Assembly: GCA_944337235.1 (NCBI GenBank)
Contig: CALVLK010000007.1
Span: forward strand, 1 to 64,000
Reading direction: 5' to 3'
Source: an uncultured Clostridia bacterium
GTDB taxonomy: Bacteria; Bacillota; Clostridia; Christensenellales; Borkfalkiaceae
DNA length: 64,000 nucleotides
A program made the position numbers and the translations under genes. The notes under the pieces are model-generated. The model made no database searches. It saw nothing but the letters and a program-made list of their open reading frames with translations, and had not been told where the DNA came from. Each line of letters begins with the position of its first letter. Position 1 is the first letter of the stretch. This document shows positions 1 through 6,052 of the stretch, in pieces.

Positions 1-20
1 TAGCTCAACAAAATAAATTT

Positions 21-62
21 TAAAGGCGAATCCGTCTCCTAATGGAAACGGGTTCGCCTTTA
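21..62 (-). terminator. Intrinsic terminator of tRNA-Glu
   Basis: A 10-bp perfect inverted repeat (21-30 with 53-62) continues inward as a CCGT/ACGG stem. On the minus strand it is followed by an A/T-rich tail (AAAATTTATTTT). It lies 8 bases beyond the CCA end of the tRNA, which fits a terminator for that transcript. Confidence 0.75.
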
Positions 63-69
63 ACTTGTT

Positions 70-144
70 TGGTGACCTTGCCGGGAATCGAACCCGGGAT
101 TGCGCCGTGAGAGGGCGCCGTCTTAACCGCTTGACCACAAGGCC
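70..144 (-). tRNA. tRNA-Glu (anticodon CUC)
   Basis: Read on the minus strand this is a complete 75-nt tRNA with encoded CCA. The acceptor stem GGCCTTG pairs with CAAGGTC, the discriminator is A, the D-arm contains GTCAAGCGGTTAAGAC, and the T-loop is GGTTCGATTCC. The seven-base anticodon loop is CTCTCAC, giving anticodon CUC, which reads GAG (Glu). The overall sequence resembles bacterial tRNA-Glu. It has its own promoter (165-193) and terminator (21-62), so it looks like a single-gene unit. Confidence 0.95.
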
Positions 145-164
145 TTATTGTTATTAGCTTGGTA

Positions 165-193
165 ATTATATCATAATCGGCGGCGCGTTGCAA
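165..193 (-). promoter_or_regulatory. Promoter of tRNA-Glu
   Basis: On the minus strand TTGCAA (193-188), a 17-bp spacer and TATAAT (170-165) form a near-consensus housekeeping promoter. The -10 box ends about 20 bases before the mature tRNA 5' end. Confidence 0.8.
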
Positions 194-263
194 CCATTTT
201 TCTCGGCCGAACAACGTTTTTTTTGCAGAAACCGAAAAAATTTTCCGCCGCCGTTCTTTTCAT

Positions 264-448
264 AAAAAAGACATCCGCCTGTGCCGCAAATCGAAAACGG
301 TTAACCCGCTTCTCGCAGGTGGGTGCGCAGCGACAGGACATCTGGCTTTCCGTGCCATGCACAGACCTTGCATAGTCCTTTCGACGAGCGCTCCCGAATT
401 TACTTTGTGGATTACGCATTCTCCGATTTCCGTACACCGCAGGTGTCA
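264..448 (-). ncRNA. ssrS: Structured small RNA, probable 6S RNA
   Basis: No convincing ORF covers this stretch, but it has a strong promoter just upstream (454-482) and ends in a run of six U (269-264), giving a predicted transcript of about 185 nt. The fold by eye is the 6S pattern: a long closing stem (GACA at 447-444 with UGUC at 273-270, and AAAUCG at 429-424 with CGAUUU at 293-288); a large internal bubble with a small hairpin on its 3' side (320-315 with 309-304, loop GAGAA); and an apical arm closed by GGGAGCGC (395-388) against GCGCACCC (328-321) that holds another hairpin near 355-375. Family knowledge: 6S RNA mimics an open promoter and binds the housekeeping RNA polymerase. The name is inferred from architecture and size only; another structured RNA is possible. 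Confidence 0.6.
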
Positions 449-453
449 TCGTA

Positions 454-482
454 ATTATAGCAGAGTGCGCAATAAAATGCAA
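454..482 (-). promoter_or_regulatory. Promoter of the probable 6S RNA
   Basis: TTGCAT (482-477), a 17-bp spacer and TATAAT (459-454) on the minus strand. The predicted start is at about 447-449, which is where the closing stem of the RNA begins. Confidence 0.8.
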
Positions 483-529
483 GTGTCGGCACGCCGATTC
501 TGCAAGAAAAATTTTCCCATACAGGAAAA

Positions 530-552
530 CCGCCGCAGAGGCATTGCGGCGG
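530..552 (-). terminator. Terminator after the STAS/phosphatase operon
   Basis: An 8-bp GC-rich stem (530-537 with 545-552) is followed on the minus strand by TTTTCC. It lies 22 bases after the stop codon of the phosphatase gene and separates it from the small-RNA promoter. Confidence 0.75.
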
Positions 553-574
553 CGATCGGTACGAATAAAATTTG

Positions 575-2083
575 TCATGGACGGAACACGGGGAAGCGCA
601 CGGTCATGACGTTGCGTTTTTCGCGCGTGCGGTAATAGACCTCCCCCGCCAGCTGGCGGATGATCGCCATGCCCATGCCGCCCTGGCCGTAGGCATTATA
701 GCTTGAACCGTCCGAAAGGGAGGGTAGCGGATTGAACGGCTCGCCGTCGTCGGTAAAGCGCACGACGAGGTTGTTCCCCTCGCGCTGGCAGCAGAGCTGA
801 ATGGACGATGCGCCCGAATGATTGACGATGTTGGTGAAGATCTCTTCGCAGGCGAGATAGATCTTGTTCTTCCGCGGATCTGCCTGCAGCCAACGATACA
901 GAAGGTCGCGCATCGTCTCTAACTCTGCAATGACGGGGCGGAACACCTTTTGCAGCCCGTCGGGGTAGTACAGGACCACGAAGGAAATATCGTCGGAAAG
1001 CGGGCAGCCCTCCGTAAAGGAAAGCAGCTCCGCACGGATCTGATCTGCAATATGATCGGCGCCCAGAGAGCTGTCCCAGGCGGGTTTGGCGACCTCGTAC
1101 AGGCGATCCGAACCAAACCGCTTGCCCGCGCGGTTGCGCGCACCCGTCAGACCCGCCGTGTGCAGCACGATCGCCTGGCCCTGGGCAAGGTGCGTCGCCT
1201 CCTCGACAAATGTGGCGTCGCTGTACAGCCCAAGCACATCGCAGGGCTTGGTGTGCAGCACCCCGCGCTGTTCCCCGATGAGCATGGGCGAAGGGAACCC
1301 GGCGTTCAGATAGCGGAAGTCGCCGCCGGCGGGATCGAAGACGCCGACAAAGAGCGCCGCACCAGGAAAACTGCCCTCTTGGCATAAAATGGCGTTCAGT
1401 TCGTCAAAGGAATCCTTCAGAGAGCGCGACGCGGAGACATATTCGCGCACAAGCTCTTTGATGCGCGCAGCGGAGAGCACGGCAGGAAATCCCGCCGCCC
1501 AGACGTTGCAGACGACAAAACACACGCGCGCATGATCCAGGCGGAAAAAGTCGCTGAAATCGCCGCCCGCAAAGGGTGCGCTCAGCGTGCAGGCGCTCAG
1601 ACCGAACGTGACCTCAGAAAGCGTGAGGCGCTCGGGCGCCATGACGGCATGCAGGCGCAGCGCGTTTTCCAACTCGGTCTTTTCCCGCTCCGTGCGGACA
1701 GCCGCACTTTCCCGCTCGCTCAGATATGCCGCCACGGCGGCATCGTCGCGCACGAGCGCCTGTTCTATGGCGGCGAACTCTCCCCCCTCGGCGGGCGTAT
1801 ATGCCCTTCCCGCTCTGCGCGCGGCGTCGCGTTCGCCGATCTTGCGCGCCACGGTCTTCGCCGTGCGCCGCACGCCCGCATAGAGCAAATTGACTGCAAC
1901 GATCATAAAGAGCACAAGCGCAAGCGCGGGGATGACCTCCCAAAGCACCTCCTGCAAGATGCCCGCGTTCTGCCGCCCGAGGAACCAGCGCACGCCGCCG
2001 TAGAGGAGCGCGGCGAGCATGGCGCCCACCCCGCAGAGGGTGACTGCGGCAGAAAATTTCATCTTCTTTTTATTCTGTTTCAT
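575..2083 (-). CDS. Membrane SpoIIE-type phosphatase fused to an RsbW-like HATPase
   Basis: This 502-residue protein begins with two hydrophobic segments (about residues 11-31 and 47-67) and a charged, probably helical linker (about 75-140). A PP2C/SpoIIE-like domain follows (about 155-370, with aspartate-containing motifs GGDFSDF and LSDDISF). The C-terminal histidine-kinase-like ATPase domain (about 380-500) keeps an N-box (EEIFTNIVNH), a G1 box (DDGEPFNP) and a G2 box (GQGGMGMAI). In partner-switching systems a PP2C phosphatase dephosphorylates the STAS antagonist and an HATPase kinase phosphorylates it; here both lie on one chain. The gene overlaps the upstream STAS gene by 4 bp (ATGA), so translation is probably coupled. 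The target sigma factor or other output is not visible here. Confidence 0.85.
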   Translation of the reverse strand: MKQNKKKMKFSAAVTLCGVGAMLAALLYGGVRWFLGRQNAGILQEVLWEVIPALALVLFMIVAVNLLYAGVRRTAKTVARKIGERDAARRAGRAYTPAEGGEFAAIEQALVRDDAAVAAYLSERESAAVRTEREKTELENALRLHAVMAPERLTLSEVTFGLSACTLSAPFAGGDFSDFFRLDHARVCFVVCNVWAAGFPAVLSAARIKELVREYVSASRSLKDSFDELNAILCQEGSFPGAALFVGVFDPAGGDFRYLNAGFPSPMLIGEQRGVLHTKPCDVLGLYSDATFVEEATHLAQGQAIVLHTAGLTGARNRAGKRFGSDRLYEVAKPAWDSSLGADHIADQIRAELLSFTEGCPLSDDISFVVLYYPDGLQKVFRPVIAELETMRDLLYRWLQADPRKNKIYLACEEIFTNIVNHSGASSIQLCCQREGNNLVVRFTDDGEPFNPLPSLSDGSSYNAYGQGGMGMAIIRQLAGEVYYRTREKRNVMTVRFPVFRP

Positions 2084-2379
2084 AGGATGATATTTAACCT
2101 CTTTGCAAGTCCTGTGGTGACGAACGCCTCCATGACGACGTCGGGAACATAGATGAGCGTGAGCGAGCCACGTCCGCGCATGCTCTTATTGAGCATCGCC
2201 ACGCAGTTCAGACCGACCGATGTGATCCCCTCCAGCTTTTTCAGATCGAGCACGAGATCGGTGATGTGATCGCCGAGCGCAGCGGCGGCATTGCGCAACT
2301 CGTCCGCCGCCCCGCGATCGAGCACGCCCTCCAGCGAGAGCATGGCGGCATGCTCGTCCAATGTAGTTTCAATCTTCAT
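2080..2379 (-). CDS. STAS-domain anti-sigma factor antagonist-like protein
   Basis: This 99-residue protein is a single STAS domain of the RsbV/SpoIIAA type. The start was set at the ATG at 2379 because AAAGGAGG lies at proper distance; the longer reading has no such site. The expected phosphoacceptor is the serine in GITSVGL (about residue 53). It is the first gene of a two-gene operon with the phosphatase/HATPase fusion, overlapping by 4 bp. A TATAAT box (2404-2399) lies upstream with a poor -35. The role as the phospho-switch partner of the neighbouring protein is inferred from family and context. Confidence 0.85.
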   Translation of the reverse strand: MKIETTLDEHAAMLSLEGVLDRGAADELRNAAAALGDHITDLVLDLKKLEGITSVGLNCVAMLNKSMRGRGSLTLIYVPDVVMEAFVTTGLAKRLNIIL

Positions 2380-2468
2380 GTGCGCCCTCCTTTCGGGTAT
2401 TATAACATAAACGCGGCAAAAAGAAAAGGGCTGCGCGCAATTTTTCTGCACGCCCGCCCCGAAAACAT

Positions 2469-2496
2469 GAAAAGGGCACCCCGTGCAAGGGGTGCC
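2469..2496 (-). terminator. Terminator of acpP
   Basis: A perfect 8-bp stem (GGCACCCC/GGGGTGCC, 2475-2496) is followed on the minus strand by CTTTTC. It sits 12 bases past the acpP stop. Confidence 0.8.
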
Positions 2497-2508
2497 GCAT
2501 TGCCCGAC

Positions 2509-2736
2509 TTATTTAGTCAGCCGTTCCATCATATCGACGATGTCCTGCACCGTCTTGATTTTTTCGATCTCAGACTCCGGCAGCGTGATGCCGTAGTTCT
2601 CCTCCAAAGCCATCATCAGCTCGATCACGGCAAGGGAATCCGCGCCCAGATCCTTCACGACTTCCTGCTCGGGGCGGATGCTGTCGGCTGAAATGCCCAA
2701 CTGCTCTGCAAGCATGTTGCATACCTGTTCAAACAT
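2509..2736 (-). CDS. acpP: Acyl carrier protein
   Basis: This 75-residue acidic protein has the standard acyl carrier fold and the motif GADSLAVIEL, whose serine (about residue 35) would carry the 4'-phosphopantetheine arm. Its length is typical for bacterial AcpP, which shuttles intermediates in fatty-acid synthesis. GGAGG precedes the ATG. It is a single-gene transcript: a consensus promoter overlaps the end of the upstream gene, and a terminator follows. No other fatty-acid gene is next to it. Confidence 0.95.
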   Translation of the reverse strand: MFEQVCNMLAEQLGISADSIRPEQEVVKDLGADSLAVIELMMALEENYGITLPESEIEKIKTVQDIVDMMERLTK

Positions 2737-2780
2737 AAATTCCTCCGTACTCTGCGCCGAAACGGGCGCGTTCTGATCCT

Positions 2781-2809
2781 ATTGTACACCCAATCGGCAC
2801 AAATGTCAA
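2781..2809 (-). promoter_or_regulatory. Promoter of acpP
   Basis: TTGACA (2809-2804), a 17-bp spacer and TACAAT (2786-2781) on the minus strand. The -35 box overlaps the last codons of the AlkD-like gene, so acpP can be transcribed independently of that operon. Confidence 0.8.
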
Positions 2810-3492
2810 CCGCTTTTTGGAATATTGTGGAGAAGCAGGCGAAGCTCCCCCTTCTGCGCCGCCGTCATGCGGTAGCTTTCGCATGCCTTGCGTACGGCAC
2901 GGCGCAGCGTAGGCTCGGGAAGTCTGCCCGAGCGAAGGAAGGCGATCCCCTCCTCATAGAAGTGCGCGAGCACCTCGGCGATCAGCCACGCGGCGCCCAT
3001 CATGACATAGTACTGCCCCGCGTCGGCCTGCGCCGCACTCTCAAAGATGAGCGGAAGATATTCCCGCTGCAGGTACGACTGCAGCAGCGTGACGAGGGCG
3101 AAGCGGGCGGAAAATCCCCCTTCGCTAAGATATCTGTGCAGATAGGGCAGAAATTCCGCCCTGTGCTCCCGGACGGCGCGGGGCTGAAAGCAGTCGCAGC
3201 TCGCCCAGTTGTCGATGAGCGGCACGACGTCGTCGACCAGTATGCGAAAGCGCTCCCAGGGCTGCTGCGCGCAGACGAGCAATTTGAGCGTCGTCACCTC
3301 GTAACAGCGATCGGGCAGCGCGAGCACGCTCCCCCACTCCCCCCGCCACCTGCGGGCAAGGGCGCGCAGTGCGGGCATGCGCACGCCGAGCACGACGATC
3401 CCGTCGTCTGCCAGCAATCTGCTTTGAAAAACGCGATAACCCTCGTCGGCAAGCGCGTGCAGCTCTGCCATGACCTCTTCCCGCGTCAGCAT
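2806..3492 (-). CDS. AlkD-like DNA alkylation repair protein
   Basis: This 228-residue helical protein matches the DNA alkylation repair (AlkD, HEAT-repeat glycosylase) family: a conserved VRMPALRALAR segment near residue 35, IDNWASCDCF near 95, and an all-helical repeat body. AlkD enzymes remove positively charged N3- and N7-alkylpurines by base capture rather than base flipping. The start at 3492 overlaps the preceding glycosylase gene by 7 bp. It is the last gene of a long block rich in DNA-repair genes. The family is clear; the exact substrate is not. Confidence 0.85.
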   Translation of the reverse strand: MLTREEVMAELHALADEGYRVFQSRLLADDGIVVLGVRMPALRALARRWRGEWGSVLALPDRCYEVTTLKLLVCAQQPWERFRILVDDVVPLIDNWASCDCFQPRAVREHRAEFLPYLHRYLSEGGFSARFALVTLLQSYLQREYLPLIFESAAQADAGQYYVMMGAAWLIAEVLAHFYEEGIAFLRSGRLPEPTLRRAVRKACESYRMTAAQKGELRLLLHNIPKSG

Positions 3493-3980
3493 GGTATGTA
3501 CTCCTTCAGGGCGGCAAACCAGACCTCTTTGGAAAATCGCGGATTGGCGGGCGAGGTAGAGGGCATCTTGCGCGCCAGGGGTACATACTGCGGAAAGTGT
3601 GCCGCAAACAGCTCGTATGCCTTGGTCCCGTTGCAGAGGATATGGCTGATCCCCGTGCTTTGCAAAAGAGCGGCGATGTCTGCGATCTCCTCGCCGCGGA
3701 TGGAGGCGTCGGAGGAGCCTGTGATCTGACAGCGGACGACCACATCCCACAGCGCGATGCCGCGGCGGGTGAGGAGGTGCTGCTTCTGCGCCACCGTCTG
3801 CGGCAGAGGCTCGCAGAAATACTCTGCCAGCACGCGCCAGAACCTGTTCTGGCGGTTTCCGTAGTAAAAGCCCTCCTGCCTGCTTTTGACGGAGGGAAAG
3901 CTGCCCAGAATGAGCAGGCGGCTCCCCGCAGGGCAGAAGCAGGAAAATCCCTCTGCAAACTCCTCTTTGGCGATGCTCAT
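3486..3980 (-). CDS. DNA-deoxyinosine (hypoxanthine) glycosylase
   Basis: This 164-residue protein belongs to the uracil-DNA glycosylase superfamily, in the branch annotated as DNA-deoxyinosine glycosylase. Diagnostic segments are GSFPSVKSR followed by FYYGNRQNRFW (about residues 27-48) and MPSTSPANPRFS near the C-terminus. The family excises hypoxanthine, the deaminated form of adenine, from DNA. It overlaps the M16 peptidase gene by 4 bp and the AlkD-like gene by 7 bp, so all three are likely co-translated. No obvious residue loss was seen. Confidence 0.85.
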   Translation of the reverse strand: MSIAKEEFAEGFSCFCPAGSRLLILGSFPSVKSRQEGFYYGNRQNRFWRVLAEYFCEPLPQTVAQKQHLLTRRGIALWDVVVRCQITGSSDASIRGEEIADIAALLQSTGISHILCNGTKAYELFAAHFPQYVPLARKMPSTSPANPRFSKEVWFAALKEYIPC

Positions 3981-5254
3981 ACCGTGCGCCCGCCGAGTGC
4001 GTCGCCGATGCGCGACAAGAGTTCCTGCATGATATCCTCCTTGCCGACAGAGGCGACCGCCATGCGGGTGAAATCGAAGTTTTCTGCAATGGCGTCCTGT
4101 ATGTCCCGCCTGCGCAGCGCCGTGATCTCGCCGATGCGCCTTTCAAAGTCGTACACCTCGTTGCGATAGAGCATCTGCTTGCCGTAGAGCAGCATCTGGG
4201 AAGAGGTATTCTCCTGCGAGAAGATATTGCCCGATTTGAGCTGCTCCCGCCCGCGCACGAACTCCTCTTCGCTGACGCCCTCCGTCTGAAAACGCATGAT
4301 CTCGCGGACGATCGCCGAAATCGCGTCGCCCGCCTTCGCAGGATTCACCCCCGCATAGACGGTACACATGCCCGTCTCTTCATAGTTGCTCAGATAGGAG
4401 TAGACGGAATAGGCGAGCCCCAGCTCCTCGCGCACGCGCTTGAACAGCCGCGAACTCATGCCGCCGCCGAGGATGAAGTTCATCACCTGCACGGCGGCAA
4501 GACGATCGCTTGCGCGGTCGACCGCGGGAAAGGCAAGGGCAAGGTGCGTCTGCTCGAAGGGCTTGACCTTCATGACGCGCTGCGCATGCCAGACGACGTG
4601 CTTGGGGCGCTGCACAAAGGGCCGCGCCTGCATGCCGCCGAAATACTGCTCGGCAAGCTCGAGCGCCTCGCTGAGCGGGATATTGCCTGCAAATGAGATG
4701 ACGATATTCTCGGGCGCGTACCGTTCGCTGCGATAGGCGAACAGCTGATCACGCGTAAAGTTCTGCACGTTGGCCGCAGGGCCGAGGATGTTCCGCCCGT
4801 AGTTGTCCGCACCGAAAGCCGCGCGCGAGAGCTGGTCGAGGCAGAGATCTTCGGGCGAGTCCTCGTCCATATTGATCTCTTCGATGACGACGCCCTTCTC
4901 CCGCGCGATCTCCTCCTCGGGGAAGGTGCTCTCCAGAAACAGTTCGGCAAGCAGCGCAAATGCCTCGCGAGCATGGTCGGTCGTCGCCTTGGCGTAATAG
5001 CAGGTGAGATCTTTGCCCGTAAATGCGTTCACCTGCGCGCCGAGCGCATCGAATGCGTCGGATAGCCCAAACGCCGTGTGGTGCTCCGTACCCTTGAACT
5101 GCATATGTTCGATGAAGTGTGAAATGCCGTCCTCCTCGTCCCGTTCAAAGGCGGCGCCCGTTCCCACAAGCACGCCCATCGTGACGGAGAGCAGCCCCTC
5201 CATCTCTTTGACGACGACGCGCACGCCGTTTTTCAATGTCTTTGCTTCTACCAT
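3977..5254 (-). CDS. M16-family zinc peptidase (YmxG/MlpA-like)
   Basis: This 425-residue protein has the inverted zinc motif HFIEH (about residue 51) followed by a downstream glutamate segment (EKGVVIEEI), as in pitrilysin/processing-peptidase M16 enzymes. The C-terminal half is the usual second, non-catalytic repeat. The start was set at the ATG at 5254 because GGAG precedes it. In Bacillus the M16 peptidase gene ymxG (mlpA) sits next to ylxY, a deacetylase-like gene, and the same order is seen here. The substrate is unknown. It overlaps the downstream glycosylase gene by 4 bp. Confidence 0.88.
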   Translation of the reverse strand: MVEAKTLKNGVRVVVKEMEGLLSVTMGVLVGTGAAFERDEEDGISHFIEHMQFKGTEHHTAFGLSDAFDALGAQVNAFTGKDLTCYYAKATTDHAREAFALLAELFLESTFPEEEIAREKGVVIEEINMDEDSPEDLCLDQLSRAAFGADNYGRNILGPAANVQNFTRDQLFAYRSERYAPENIVISFAGNIPLSEALELAEQYFGGMQARPFVQRPKHVVWHAQRVMKVKPFEQTHLALAFPAVDRASDRLAAVQVMNFILGGGMSSRLFKRVREELGLAYSVYSYLSNYEETGMCTVYAGVNPAKAGDAISAIVREIMRFQTEGVSEEEFVRGREQLKSGNIFSQENTSSQMLLYGKQMLYRNEVYDFERRIGEITALRRRDIQDAIAENFDFTRMAVASVGKEDIMQELLSRIGDALGGRTV

Positions 5255-5288
5255 ATTCCGATATCTCCTTCGTGTTCCCTGAAAAAGG

Positions 5289-5993
5289 TCATAGTGCAAT
5301 ATTTTCTCCCACGGTGATGGCGGAAAGGCCATGCTCGCGGTAATATGCGAGGATGCGCGGCAGCGCGGCGAGCGTATGCTGCGTGGGGTGCATGAGGATG
5401 AGCTCCCCGCCCGCCACATCCTCGGTGGCGCGGCGGAAACAGACGTCGCTGTCATGATCGCGCCAGTCGACGGTGTCGCGGCTCCAGAGCACGGTCTCCA
5501 CCCCCAGCGAGCGCGCGGCATTCAGCGTGTCGCCGCTGTACGCCCCCGAAGGCGGCGCAAACAGCCTGACCTGCTGTCCGCTCGCAAGCGACAAAAATTG
5601 CACGCTCGTGCTGATCTCCTGCATATTCTCCTCATAGCTCAGTTTGTCGTAATCGCGGTGAAAATAACCGTGCGAGGCGATCTCGTGCCCGCGCTCTGCC
5701 AATTCTTTGACGAGGGGGACGTTATCGTCTGCCCAGCTCCCGCCCAGAAAGAAGGTGACCTTTGCGCCGTATTCGTCCAATACGTCTAAAATGTCGCTGA
5801 GGTATTCCTCCCCCCAGTACACGTTGAACATGAGCGAAATGCCGTGCTCGGAGCTGCCGCGGTCGTGGACGTTCTCTTCGATGTGCGACGCCGCAGAGGC
5901 GTCCGGGATAAAACAGACGGCGGCGATGCATACCACAACGGCGACGAGAAAGATGTTGGTGAGCGCGGCAATGTTACGGCGGGACAGCTTCAT
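5289..5993 (-). CDS. YlxY-like polysaccharide deacetylase homologue
   Basis: This 234-residue protein has an N-terminal hydrophobic anchor or signal (about residues 9-30) and a NodB-type deacetylase fold. The usual catalytic TFDDG motif is replaced by MFNVYWG, while the metal-ligand motif SHGYFH is kept. From memory, the sporulation-linked YlxY subgroup shares this loss, and YlxY genes commonly sit beside an M16 peptidase, as here. A modified or lost peptidoglycan or chitin deacetylase activity is therefore likely. The start at 5993 has an AGAGG ribosome-binding site. It lies 34 bases upstream of the M16 gene. Confidence 0.82.
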   Translation of the reverse strand: MKLSRRNIAALTNIFLVAVVVCIAAVCFIPDASAASHIEENVHDRGSSEHGISLMFNVYWGEEYLSDILDVLDEYGAKVTFFLGGSWADDNVPLVKELAERGHEIASHGYFHRDYDKLSYEENMQEISTSVQFLSLASGQQVRLFAPPSGAYSGDTLNAARSLGVETVLWSRDTVDWRDHDSDVCFRRATEDVAGGELILMHPTQHTLAALPRILAYYREHGLSAITVGENIAL

Positions 5994-6052
5994 ACACGAC
6001 CTCTCGGGCAAATCGCCCTGATTATTGTATGAATGCCCCGCGCGCGTTTATG

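Noticed and set aside
264..448. The small RNA as RNase P RNA, tmRNA or SRP RNA
   Set aside because: It is too short for RNase P RNA or tmRNA, and lacks the SRP GGAAG-type tetraloop region and the RNase P conserved core. The 6S architecture fits better.
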